The notes under the pieces were generated by a model. It saw nothing but the letters and a program-made list of their open reading frames with translations. It ran no database searches and was not told the DNA's origin. Positions 22,001 through 33,502 of a stretch of DNA of 64,000 nt are shown piece after piece (position 1 is the stretch's first letter; every line of letters starts with the position of its first letter). The translations under genes were made by a program, and so were the position numbers. The stretch covers positions 558,001-622,000 of the forward strand of contig CM082598.2 of NCBI GenBank assembly GCA_040954595.2, read 5' to 3'. The stretch is from Balanoglossus misakiensis. Its lineage: Eukaryota > Hemichordata.

Positions 22001-25000
22001 CTGGCAACAAACGGGTGGAAACTGAAAATGGACAGTGTCAATATCACATCGTGGGCATCCGTAAGAGACCGATACCTTTACCCATCCACACTCACATGCA
22101 GCAGCAAAGTCATCAGCAGCAGAACGTTCCGTACCCAGGACGGGTCGCTACACCACCAAGATCTTCTGCGCTAATCAACGTCATGCCGAGAGCTCACAAC
22201 CCTAATGTACCTTCACCTCCAGTCACTCCCAGCCCGCCACCAACACGGCAAATCATGCAGCAAGTGATGCAGCAGAGGTCGCAGCAGATGATGCAGCAGA
22301 AGTCTATCAGTCGTCCCACGGTCACTAGCCAGGGCGCTGTTATACCTTCTCATCTGTCGCAGGAGATGGTGACTTCGCAACAACAGCAACAACAACAGCA
22401 GATGCAAAGAATGCGATTTATTCAACAGCAACAACAACAACAACAACAGCAGCAACAGATACAGCAACAACATGTAGCTCAGCCACAGCAAGTGCAGAGA
22501 CCAACAAGTTTGCCTGACGCTGCAAGAAAGCAGTCCGCCCAGACAGCAGCTCAACAGATCTTGATACAGAGGTCAGGGGTCATGCCATATCCCCAGGAGA
22601 GAAGTCCATCTCCATCATCACTCTCTGGCCAGGCTCCGTCCCCTCATCTGTCGCCTGGCGTGTCGCCCACGGCAACAACACCGCCTCCACTGCCGGGTGC
22701 TGAGAATTCCAACGAACAGTCCTCTCAAAAGCTTGGTGGAATATTGCAGCAGCACTTCCAAACATCACAGCAATTAGAGCCTGTCAAACCACTGCCAAAC
22801 CGACCTGTGGTCACCTCACAGCAACAGCGATTTCCGTCATCAATCCAGGAAGCTCTCCTTGCACCAGCGCCCACATCGTCATTACCAATGAGAACACCAC
22901 TGCCAAATTCACCCAATTTAAACATGTCGAATAACACGCAGGGAAATCAAGGCAGTGCGTTTAACAACCAACAGAGGCCGTCTGCAACACAGACAACAGA
23001 TTCTCCGCTGATCAAACAACTTTTGCAACAGCGAGCTCAGCCAACATCAAATGATCAGCAGTATATGAGACCACCGCCACCATACCCTAAGCAGCAGCAG
23101 CAAGGAAATGTGCAGCAGCATTATCAGCCAGGATTGCCTCAGCAACAACAAGTGATGCAGCAGCAACCACAAGTCATGCAGCAAAATCTGCAGATGCAGC
23201 ATCCGCAAATGCAACAGCAACAGCATCTGCAACAACATCCGCAGATGATTCAACAGCAGGTGCAACACTCTCAGATGCAGCAACAACCGTCGCAGGTCGT
23301 GCAGCAACATCCACAGATACAGCAACATCTTCAGATGCAACCACAACAACAGATGCAGCAACCACAGGTCTTTCAACAACCTATGATGCAGCAGCAACAG
23401 CCAGTGATGCAACAAGGGCAGCTGATGCAGCCAAACATGCAGATACCACAGCAGCAGTTCCAGAACCAGCAAAGCATGATGCAGCAACCACCACAGATGC
23501 AGCAGCAGAATCTACAGCTACCGCAGATGACAATACAACAACAAAATATGCAACAGCAACATCCACAGATGCAGCAAAGTATGCAACAGCAGACACAGAA
23601 TGCGTTGCCCCAGCAAGTGCAACTGCAACCTCAACAACAAGTGTTACAGCAACAAAACCTGACTCCAGTCTCACAGGGACAGCAATGGAATGCACAGCAA
23701 CAAAACTGGCAACAAAATGCAGCTGTGGTGACAACTGTGTATCAAAACCCAGGCGTTGCTGTTTCTCAACCGCAGCAGCCCAACAGGCAGATTTCCAGTC
23801 CAGCTTTTCAAACTGCAGCACCCCAGCAGTATCAGGGAGATGCAAGCCAAGGTAGGGGTGAACAGAACGCTGCAACTCAGAGTTGGCAAACAAAGCCTCA
23901 ACCCACACCACCACCACCCCCACACCAACAACAACCAGCTCTACCATCTGGTGGTCAGAACGTGACAGGGAACCAGTGGATCAACCCAGCATGGCAGAAC
24001 AACCCACAGAGGCCTGCAACGCCTCTGAGCCCAGGTGTAAACAGACCTCCTACGCCAATCAGTCCAGGTATAGGCAGACCGCCAACGCCAATCAGCCCTA
24101 ATGTAGTCCGGCCACCACCACCTCCATACAATGCACAGTCACCAAATCGGTTAATCGGCAGTAATAAATTAACACCATCGAAGCAGAAAAAGTCACCAAG
24201 AAGTTCACCACGGAGTTGTTCTCCAAGATCGACAGATAGCACAACAATGATTTGTGGCAAAGAAGAACAAGCAAAAGACATCATTGGGACTGTCTTCCAG
24301 TTGGAGGATAAGGAGCAGGTGATCGAGCTTGTAGAAAATGTGGCTGCCCAGCAGGAAAAGGCTCTGAATTTGCAGGAAGCTGGGAACGCACCTGGTGAGG
24401 TAGCCAATGCCAATGCGAACTCGCTGAACAATCAGGCGAAACAAGGCAGGGTTGAAAACGACGGCACTGAAATAGCTGCGTCTGGTGAGGATAAGGAGCA
24501 CACAATTGAATTGGTGGAAAACAGGGCGCTTTTCCAAGGAAAAGAGAAAGTTGAGGCCATGGAGGTGGAAGAGAAAAGGATAAATGATGATGATGATGAT
24601 GATGAGGAGGAGGAGGAGGATGAAGATGATAATGATGATGATGATGATGATGTTGATAGTCTTCACAAAGAGGAAAGTGAAGCTGATATTTCAGAGAAGA
24701 AAGAAGAAGTTGATGACACAGAGAGGCTGAAAACGAGGAAAAAGGCTGTGCTTGTCAACGGACCAAAGGAAGGTGAAGTGATCGGGGAAGAGAAATTTCC
24801 GGTTGTGTCCAGAGAGATTGTGAAAGAAGTGTTGAATAAACGACTTGTGAATGACACCATTGTGAACGGATACTGTGATGGAGAGAAGTTCAGAATCAGC
24901 CAGGATAAGAAAGATGCAATTGTTGGAAGGGTAGAAAACGCAACCAAAGATGTTCCCATTGTAGAGGGTGATAGCAAAGATGCACTTCATAAACAAATTA

Positions 25001-27068
25001 ATAAAGAGAAGCAGAAAAATGGACATCTTGAACAAAATGGACTTCTCACCTCTCCCCCCAGTGGGAAAAACAACATTCCAAGCACCAAATCCAAATCAGC
25101 CAATCAGAATGCATTTTACAGGGATATAAGAGAACATCTGCCAATAGGGGCAAACCTGTCCCTGGCATCCAGCGATGTATCATCCGGATCTGTCAATCAG
25201 ACTCAAGGAACCAATCAAATGGCAGACAACCAGGCACCGGTACCATCTTCAGCAGCCAATCAGAACACTATGTTGGTGGCCAATCAGACTACAGTCTCCG
25301 AAAATGGAGACAGTTTATCTCAGGGAAATAACCAAGAGCCATCAAGTGATGGACAATCAAAGGCAAACCAGCATGCAAATAATCCAGGTGTAAATGACTC
25401 AACATCTATTCAGGAACCAATAAAGTTAGAGAGTACAAATGTTCAGTCTAATCAAGTGAAATGTAAGCCAATCAAGAGATCTAGTGAAGAACCAAATGAC
25501 TCAGAAATTCCGTGTAAAATAAACGCTGTGGAAGAGAACGTGAACAGTGAAATCTGTGATGAGAAACACAGCAGTATAGCAATAGGGTCAGCACAGACAA
25601 AGGCTGTGAAACAACCGACTCCATCAAACACTCCTCCAGTGTCAGTTGCCCCGGAAACCAAGGTACCACAAGGCATCTATGTGTGTGGATGGAGTAACTG
25701 TAACAGGTACGGGTAGATTTTGTTATCATAGTAGTTTGCTATCTACCTATGAATAGTTACAGGGCTGATGAACAATCTTGCTTTAAGTTCTTCACCCTTT
25801 CACCCCCAGTTCCCCCTTTAGAGGTCCAACCTTTCCATAGAAAACAATGGGTTTGGACTGAACCATGGTGGTGAAGGGGTTTATTTCCGTGAATCTCATG
25901 TCTTTGATTTGTTCTGTATTGCAGTGTGTTGGAAAGTGCCAAAGGTCTGTACACCCATGTATGTTTTGCTCATTGTTCCAAAGACAACTTTGAAGGTGTT
26001 TGTTTGTGGGAAGGTTGTGACAGAATACGAAGGCAGAGGTGGTCTTGTGTCAGCCATATACAGGTGAGTTTGTCTGCAGTAAATGTTAGTTGCTTAATTA
26101 CTAAAATTTGATGATAATGACTTGATATCAATGGAGAATATTCGTGTACTAGGGATCGTGCCTTGTATAAGATTGAGAAGTCGTTATTGAATGTCATAAA
26201 TGAAATATGTATTCATGTTCTTGTGGGTAAGAAATATTAATGAAAGTAATTTTGTACACAGGAGAAACACTGTAATGAACAAGCATTGAAAGAGGCTGCA
26301 GCAAAACGAGCTGAGAGAGCAGCAAGGGGAGCTCCATCCAACGAAACCGCGAATGCATCAACTCAGCCACTTGTGTATAATGCACACACAGCATTCCATG
26401 CGATCAGAAGAAGTCTTAACGTACCAACTCTGAAGGAACTCTTGGTAAGGATTCTTAAAATCAAAGTGTAAAACGAGTAAGCAGTTGGGCTTCTTGTGTG
26501 GTGATATTGGTGATTTCGAAAAGAGTGCGTTGGCATGCTCCAAGTGAAACCCAAATGTACTGAATACACTGTCATTAACAAGCACTTTCTACAATATAGA
26601 GTCATGATTATTACCGATGATAACTTGTTAGGTTATTTTTGAGAGATGGGTAACTTTTGAATCACCTATTTTCATATTACAGGGAGAGAATGAAGGCCCT
26701 GTAACCAAAAGCATTCGCATAACAACAGCACTTATTCTGAAAAACTTAATTCGATATTCCAGTACTGCAAGACGGTAAGTTGTCAGTTCATTGCATGAAT
26801 GTTTAATTTTGAAATACTTAGCTAGATTTGATTATTTTCACTCAATAAATAGACAGTAATTGAGAGGACGAAACTGATTTCCCAGTGTGTTTTTACATCA
26901 AAACTTTGTTGAATTACTTGCAGGCAAATATCCCGCTACGAACGCCATCTTGCCAACCTCGCCTTGAGTAATTTAGAAGCTGCTATTACTGTCTCCAAGT
27001 GTCTTGGTGAATTGAACTATCAGAAGGAACTAGAAGAAGAACATCAGAGAATGCTTACAAGGAGGTGA
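13035..27068 (+). CDS. ARID2: AT-rich interactive domain protein 2 (BAF200), PBAF chromatin-remodelling subunit
   Basis: Nineteen coding exons join in phase: 13035-13126, 13243-13336, 13972-14069, 17860-18005, 18798-19016, 19191-19325, 19495-19577, 19743-19901, 20169-20265, 20379-20497, 20607-20697, 20941-21135, 21349-21433, 21596-21730, 21984-25706, 25925-26063, 26262-26444, 26683-26774 and 26924-27068 (6030 nt, 2009 aa; human about 1835). Domains: ARID at about 10-112 ([38 protein letters not shown]); armadillo-like helices at 150-480 ([41 protein letters not shown]-type); RFX-type winged helix at about 528-605 ([19 protein letters not shown]); a Gln/Met-rich disordered region at about 665-1170; acidic and polar linkers; two C2H2 fingers at about 1817-1875; and a helical C-terminus. 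The protein targets PBAF (SWI/SNF) to chromatin. Exon 2 needs a weak GTTGGT donor. One huge exon 15 carries 62% of the coding sequence. Confidence 0.95.
16706..16800. repeat. TTAA/CCCTTTCACC inverted-repeat MITE, copy B (best ends)
   Basis: The element starts TTAATACCCTTTCACCGCC and ends GGGGGTGAAAGGGTTAA, so both ends carry TTAA and inverted CCCTTTCACC termini. Total length is 95 bp with no coding capacity. A TTAA target duplication and 5'-CCCTTT ends are features of piggyBac-type transposons, so I read this as a miniature derivative. It lies in intron 3 of ARID2. Confidence 0.75.
16993..17007. repeat. G15 homopolymer tract
   Basis: Fifteen G residues followed by TCAC, the mirror of the GTGA-C15 tract at 5471-5485. 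It lies in intron 3 of ARID2. Such tracts vary in length between individuals, so the exact count may differ. Confidence 0.8.
17744..17793 (+). repeat. Tandem duplication carrying TCATGTGA
   Basis: Two direct copies of a 24-bp unit (TGTCATGTGATACATCAAGA plus AGC/G) lie end to end. Each holds TCATGTGA, the MITF/TFE-type E-box. It is about 70 bp upstream of ARID2 exon 4. A regulatory role is only a possibility. Confidence 0.6.
20515..20557. repeat. Fragment of the TTAA/CCCTTTCACC MITE family
   Basis: TTTAACCCTTTCACCCCCAG followed by TTCCCTCTTTAGATG matches one end of the family in reverse orientation. Only about half an element is present. It lies in the intron after ARID2 exon 10. Confidence 0.55.
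24585..24657 (+). repeat. ARID2: (GAT/GAG)n run encoding an acidic tract in ARID2
   Basis: GATGATGAT and GAGGAGGAG runs encode about 24 consecutive Asp/Glu residues broken by single Asn and Val. The run lies inside exon 15 in frame. Its length is likely polymorphic. Confidence 0.85.
25790..25882. repeat. TTAA/CCCTTTCACC MITE, copy C (reverse orientation)
   Basis: Starts TTCACCCTTTCACCCCCAGT and ends CCATGGTGGTGAAGGGG, with the same interior as the other copies read on the - strand (GAGGTCCAAC, CCATAGAAAACAATGGG, TTTGGACT). It lies in the intron between ARID2 exons 15 and 16. Confidence 0.7.
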
Positions 27069-29496
27069 TTGGTGGAAATTTGAAATACCATGTCGTGATT
27101 GGTAGCTGCTTATCCAGTCCTGTGAGCTAAGAACAATGGCTCTCTATGAGGCTTTCTGATTGGCTGATGTCTGTACAGTTTTGTAAGAAATGTTTTGGTA
27201 GGTTGGCAGTAAATGTCAACCAAATATTCCATTGACTTTTCTGAATATGCATGATTTCCAAATATGGACATGATTGTAGTAATTTCTAGCAATAGTAGAT
27301 GCCATAATGTCTGGTTTCGAATGCATGAATTTCATTTATTTATTGACAGTGCTCAACATTAACTTGCTGGACATGTATATTTTCACAGAATTTTTGCTTT
27401 TGTCTTTCGGGGGTGAAAGGTTGTGCGCTGTTCTTCATATTTGTATAAAGGCATTTTGTTTATTGTAATAGAAGTTCAGTTCATCAGTTTTGTTTGTGAG
27501 GGTGCTTAAAATTCTCTTCAGGTGAAATTTAAACAGATATACACAACTACTGATAAAATCTTATCGTAAAATTTTGTTGGAATTGAAATCGTCTGAGTTG
27601 TTCACGAAAGATTCCATTTGGCAAGGTTAGCTTGATAGAGATTATCTTTGTCATTTATAGGTCAAAATTGAGGCCAGATTTGTAAAAAAAATATAACCAC
27701 AAGTCAATTCAAGCATAATTTTTACAAAAAGAGTTTGTGGACAGGTCAAGGTTCAGGCCTGTATTTTACAAATAATTGTGTTGACAGGTGGAAAGTTAAG
27801 ACTAGATTTGTTCATATATGGATTACCAGATTCAGAAGTAATCTCATTTGTACTCGTGTGCACCATTAAGTCAGAAAACTCATCAAAGTTGTACAAATTT
27901 GCATATCAAGGTCAAGAGTTTTAACCTGATCTGCATAAATATTTGCATATCTGGGTCAGAGGTCAGTATTGATCTGCATAAATTTCCATGTACAGACAAG
28001 AGTTCGTATCCGACTTAATGAGGCACAACTTTTTTCCAGAGATGTGTGAATGAAGTGATCTTTGTGAGTTTAATTCTTGTTAATCTATTTTGTAGTAAGT
28101 TATTAGCAGAATTAAATTGTACACCACAAAAGAGAGATTTAGTTCATTTTATGTGAATTAATTTAATCTATGAGTATGTACATGTGTATATATTGCACAG
28201 TGCTTTGGTTATTTTCTATTCCAACATTCTTCATGTTGCCACGTTTCTTTGAAATAATTCTGTACAAAGTTGTTATTTTTTGATGCTTTGCTGAAAGATG
28301 CTCTTGTTTTGCTGCTAATCACATGGAGTTTAACATCAAGTCGTATTAATTCTGTGTCAGGTGACATGATTGGCTGAGGACTTTTGGGCAAGACCCACTG
28401 ATTTGTGAAACACTGTTAATAACCCTTGTTTGCAAACACTGATGTCTATTCTTTGTCATAAACAATATGCCCCTTTACCATGGATATCAAGGTTCTAGCC
28501 AATAACTGAATTTCACTAGGGTTACCAGGCAACCATTGCATGATCATGAAAACTTGCAGTTCTGTGTTGCTGGGGATATTTTAGTTATCTCAAAAGATCA
28601 GAATGAAGTGATTGGTCTGAAGCTTAACATCGTTACCTGGCACCCAAATTCAAGTCCAAACTATGCATAAATATTGCAGTGGCCAAGTATTGGGGCCATG
28701 TTGTAAAAAAACAAAGTACAACACAAAAATCTTCCACTTTCCATGAAAATATCGCTGAGCAATTCCAATGTGTTGCAAATTAAATGAACTGAAACTGAAG
28801 ACTGAAATCTCAAAATTGCAATGATTATTGACTGGTTTTCTTCATTTTTTCTGATTTTTTTCATTGGATATTATTTTTTGTTTAGTATGCGTGTGTAAAA
28901 ATGTAGTACAGAGAATTGTAATTTTCATGTTTTCTGGTATTGCTTCTGCAAATTTATTCAATATTTGTAACTTAAGAATTCGTAGTCACAACCAAATAAA
29001 TTTTTGGTTTCTCCTCAATGCAACTTTTTTGTCTTGTGTAATTTGTGACGTTTTGCAGCAGAATGATGAACAAGTGGTTTGCGCTTAATCAAAGCTGTCC
29101 ATGAAGTCTAAAATGACAGAATGCACATTTCTTGGAGTGAAATTCCTTTCCCTGATGAAGAAGCTTAATAGTCATCGAAATTAAAATGAAAGAAATTATA
29201 GAATCGATCAAAATACATGTATAACCGTTTAAGTTTCTCCACGTAAAAAGATAGCCATTTTTGAAATATATCTTCCCCCCCCCCCCCCACGGGGCGCGTG
29301 TGTCACCTTTCAGTGCTGCCGCGTGCGCGTGTACATATCAGCCACGCGCAGGGATGTCGCGTGCGGGGTCGTGCGCAGTGTGACGTCAAACAATTTGCAT
29401 ATATTACATCAAGCAACAACGCGGGATGATGACATAACAACGTTATTGATTGTAAAAGGGCATTTCTACACCATACCCAGAGCGAACGATGCAAAA
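27069..29496 (+). other. ARID2 3'UTR and ARID2-PRELID2 intergenic region
   Basis: No gene is seen. The first part is probably a long ARID2 3'UTR, as in other animals. An AATAAA near 28995 is a candidate late polyadenylation signal. A C14 tract lies at 29275-29288 in a CpG-rich stretch (29275-29400) that is the probable PRELID2 promoter. A group of related short segments with TCTGCATAAAT and GGTCA (27895-27990) is a minor local repeat. Confidence 0.5.
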
Positions 29497-29987
29497 ATGG
29501 TCATAGCTGTATCTATAACACACGTATTTAAACACCCAGTCGAACTTATTGTAACCACTCATCTAAATAAGGTAAGATTTTGGTGAAAATATCTCGAATG
29601 AACAAAAGGTCAGTGCCCTTTTGGGGAACGTTCATGGGAGGTATTTGTAACATGATTTACAGCCTACAAAGCAAAACAACTTAAGGTTCTAGCTTACGAA
29701 GTCATATTTTAGTCGTAATGACAAATGTTGTATATTTTTGTTTCCACAGTATCCAAATAATAAAGAAAAAATGATCAGCAGTGTGGAGACAGTGGAGAAA
29801 AGTACAGGTAAACACACAAATAAATAAATAAACGAAGGAACAAACAAACACACAAATATTCAATATTTCTCTTCCGGTAATGCTACGCACACACGTACGC
29901 CAACAAACACACATCTATAAACTTTGTGTTTTTACCATCTATCAGATTCATCCACGTACATGTCAAAAGAAAAAACTTGAAAACAGC

Positions 29988-30021
<34 letters not shown>

Positions 30022-31217
30022 ACATTCATATGGCGCCAATATCCAGAGAACAGCTACTGCATTTCATCTTGTAATTAGTATTTATAGATGCATGCTGGAC
30101 TGGCAAAGTCCTGGAGATGTCTTCATGTGATGTGAGAAAAATATTACAGTAAAATCGTTTTTCTCTCTTCCTTTAGTCATCTTCAAATGTCTTTGTTTAT
30201 TTACAGATGATAATACAGGAATTATGTATATGAAGCGCATAGCAACGTGTTCTAACATATTTCCAGCCATTCTTAGACAGGTATGGGTGATTTTTATATC
30301 GAGAATGTACAGATTTATTTTTAGTTCACTGTGTTTCCATGGTAAATCACTTCTGATGTTATTAGTCACATGACAACATTCCCACGAGCCATGATGATAT
30401 TCAGACGCCCGTTTGGTCTTTGTCAAGTCATCATTTCTTAGTATCGTCTCTTTTTGTCTTGAAGTTGTATGTGATGCAGATCTCGAACATACTTCTTGAA
30501 GAAGAGGTTTGGATTGATCCAAACAAGCGCATTATGACATTAAGAAGTCGGAACATCACTTGGAGTAACTATGCCCAAGGTTGGGAGGAGTCGACTTTCA
30601 GACCACACAAGCACAATAGTAACTGGTGAGTTAATTGTTCAGTACAAAGTGACAATGTCAATTGTGTTACAGCCAAACCCATGCAGAGATAATGAATCCT
30701 GTGAGGTGTGTTAGAAAACACATATCGACTGGGTAATATTGTACTGTCTGTCTCCCCTTGTACGTAGCTGGATGAGCAAAACTGAAAACAAAAGTTTTCT
30801 CATATGGCTTTAATTCACCACTTGGTGGCGCTATGACCATTTGTAGTTCAAAGGGGTCCCAAAATCATGATTTCTTTCTTTATTTTCCTTCTTTCAGGAC
30901 AATGATTGAACAAAGAGGGGGTATTGAATTCAAAGTCATTGGTCCATTTGCAAGAATAATTGAAATGTTCACCAGAACTTTTGTTGACAAATCAGTCAAA
31001 AAGGTAAGGAATCACAACTTGGTTCAAAAGTGTGGTAGCATGGTTTTTAACAAAAATCCTGCTATCAAATGTTTGCTTTGTTGTTTCTGCTGCTGCTCAC
31101 ATCAGCATATAATTAATCAAGTCTTTTCAACAATTATTCTTTCAGAGTTTAAGAATCATGGAAGAATTGCTTGAAGAAAACTCGGTATGCCATAGAATAC
31201 AATCCCCTGAACTTTGA
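29497..31217 (+). CDS. PRELID2: PRELI/MSF1 domain protein 2
   Basis: Six exons fit in phase: 29497-29571, 29750-29807, 30207-30280, 30480-30625, 30898-31003 and 31146-31217 (531 nt, 176 aa; human about 189). The PRELI/MSF1 domain covers almost the whole protein. The start MVIAVSITHVFKHPVEL matches the family N-terminus, and YPNN, MYMKRIATC, EEEVWIDPNKRIMTLRSRN and the helix RIIEMFTRTFVDKS follow in the expected order. The closest relative I recall is PRELID2 (VYKYPFEQ, VIYRKRIAICQN, SWLNPRERNMAIRS) rather than PRELID1 or the SLMO group. PRELI-type proteins carry phospholipids such as phosphatidic acid across the mitochondrial intermembrane space with TRIAP1. The exact ligand of PRELID2 is not established to my knowledge. 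Confidence 0.92.
29988..30019. repeat. (CAAT)n microsatellite
   Basis: About eight uninterrupted copies of the tetranucleotide CAAT in a PRELID2 intron. A simple repeat with no further signal. Confidence 0.85.
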
Positions 31218-31933
31218 TATCACCATGGCCTGATCCTACATAAAGATGTCATTTCTATAAATGGTACCTTGATCATTTTGTGACTTTTTGAGTACACACA
31301 GTTTTAAATCCATAGCAGCTGAAAATATAAACAAAAGAAGTTTTCGTAAATGTTCAGGTATTTTTATGTGTACAGTACGAGTCAACCCTTTCACTCTACT
31401 AGTTCAGTCTGTTAGAAGTGCAACTTTTCTGTTGGTTACAGTGTAGTCTCATTAGGTAGAAATGTATGGTGTCATATCTTAGAAGATGAATCCATTTCTA
31501 TTACCAGGGTAAAGGGGAATACAAGATTTTCCAATGTATCAGAAGGAGACCTTCGTTATCCTGACAAGAAAGCTTCATGTGACACTAAGTATGTCATTCA
31601 GGTTAGAGATCAGATTTCCAGACCTCGATTGCTTCACTAATGCATATTGCTCTGCTGGCCGTAGGACAAGCTGTTCGGTGAATGAAGAGCCAGATTCACG
31701 ATTCATGTCAGGTCCTACCAACAGCTGTGTACTATGCATTAGCGTGGCAAACATGGTCTGGAAAGCAGAACTAGTTTGAGATATGATCTAATAGGAACAT
31801 CAGTGAGGGAGAGAGGGGAGAGAGAGTGAGAGAGGGCACCATGTAGAAAATAAGCAGCTGTTTCATCTATTCATGTTTGATTGAAACTTCATTTGCAACA
31901 TGCAGGATCAGTCTTATAAGACATTGAACACTA

Positions 31934-31988
31934 TCCCCCCCAGTTCCCTCTTAAGAGGTCCAACCTTACCATAGAAATCAATTAGATG
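31934..31988. repeat. Fragment of the TTAA/CCCTTTCACC MITE family
   Basis: CCCCCCCAGTTCCCTCTTAA followed by GAGGTCCAACC and CCATAGAAATCAAT matches the reverse-oriented half of the family. The far terminus is lost. Confidence 0.5.
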
Positions 31989-32546
31989 GTTACAGACACA
32001 CATGAGACTGAATTTTGTCCGAGATAGACCATCTTGAGTTTTTATTCACGATAAAATACTTCAACAACTACTGGTTTCCATTAATTTGATCAATATCACA
32101 GAATTGTTGACTAAGGTCATATTAATTCAATAATGCATTTCACTTTTGAATTCTTTCCCCATCTCATTACAAGACAAAAATTGACAACACTGAAATTCAT
32201 TTCTTCGCAAAAAATAACACACAAGTCAAACCATCTACCCACAGATTATGAATTACTAGACAAGCAAAAAACGGGTAATATCTGAATACAGTGGCCATTT
32301 CCAGGTTAAAAATAAAAATGCCAAAACAAAAAGCTAGCAGCACATTACAACTTCTCACAAAACTTAAGTGAGTAAGGTCAGCCTGCAAACATTTTTCCCT
32401 ATAAGCCAATATGCTGCACTACCAACTCAAAAAATTGTCCACAAGTAAAAGTTCAAGAATACGCAAGGAAAATTCTACACATTCTCAAATTGACACAAAG
32501 ATTAAAAAAGAAAATCATGTTAGAGGGCGCAGTCATACAAGGATGA

Positions 32547-32617
32547 CGGATCAAACCATTATCAGGAAGGTGATGCCCTTTACCGTTGGATCAAACCATT
32601 ATCAGAAAGGTGATACC
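32547..32617 (+). repeat. Pair of 31-bp direct repeats, period 40
   Basis: GGATCAAACCATTATCAG followed by (G/A)AAGGTGAT(G/A)CC occurs twice, 40 bp apart, differing at few positions. A local duplication of unknown meaning in the PRELID2/C2H2 3' flank. Confidence 0.6.
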
Positions 32618-33502
32618 CAGTTAGATCAGTTTAAAGAAAAAGCAAAACTGTATTTGGACTCTACTAAACGAAACCATGCACGAATTCCACGCTTTGGTTT
32701 TATGTTATGGCTACAGTATATACTTAGCTACAAAGTTTTTTATTTTTTTTATGTTTCTGATGTTTTAATATTTTGTGGCTCTACTATAAGTTGTAGTCCC
32801 CGCAAAACTGGCAAAACAGAAACTGTGGCATAAAGACAGAATTGTACTATCATGTCAAGTATACAATTTACGAATTCCATAAAAGTTGTACTGGACTAAA
32901 TCAAATCTGATACAACTAGAGTTTTCAGAAATAAAAAAAGATCTGAAAATTTGATGACTTTATAACTACAAAATTGATGCATTATTTACAAAATTTGTCA
33001 TTTGCCATTATTTGATTACATTCCCAATTCTGTCAAGGACACTGACAACTGAACATCGAAAAGATTAGAAAACAGTAACGAATAAAGACACCATTTGAAA
33101 TACATGCAGTTCCAAGAAATACAAAATCCACCAGGACTTTCCCAACATGACCATGTTCACTAGCAAGTTTTTCAATGCCATCATTTGAGTCGCATTATGA
33201 ATTTGATTATTATTTTAGAAACATAACCATAAAATGTGGGGAAAAACCTGTCGGATTTGGTCCAAAATCAACCTGTGAATTTATGAAAACTTCAGGAAGA
33301 CAACAATTTTTTTGCCAGAGAAGTATCTGGAAACAAGGAAGTCTGCATTCATTCTTTCATGGCAGACTATGGGGAAAATCATTGAATTCTTGCTGAATTT
33401 TTCAGTTGTGAACACAAAAGCGACCAATAATTGTATTCTTACACAATTTGAGTTATGTACGCAAATATACAGACCTTCATGTTTTTCTCAAAGTCTGCAG
33501 AG

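Larger units (their letters stand above)
31218..33502. other. Convergent 3' flanks of PRELID2 and the C2H2 gene
   Basis: The two genes face each other here, so the interval holds both 3'UTRs. It contains a MITE fragment (31934-31988), a GA-rich run near 31805-31845 and a pair of 31-bp direct repeats (32547-32577 and 32587-32617). An AT-rich stretch near 32860-33100 is otherwise plain. No coding region is supported. Confidence 0.5.

Noticed and set aside
22213-22554. Leu-rich open frames on the - strand opposite the ARID2 Gln-rich region (also 23047-23487 and 23381-23947)
   Set aside because: They are antisense shadows of CAG/CAA repeats, which read as Leu/Val/Ala in other frames. No start context, homology or splice signals.
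24205-24666. Ile/Leu-rich - strand frame that looks like membrane helices
   Set aside because: Antisense of the (GAT)n acidic tract, which reads as poly-Ile/Leu. An artefact of the repeat.
29988-30019. Array-like (CAAT)n run as a possible CRISPR or ordered array
   Set aside because: A plain tetranucleotide microsatellite in an animal intron.
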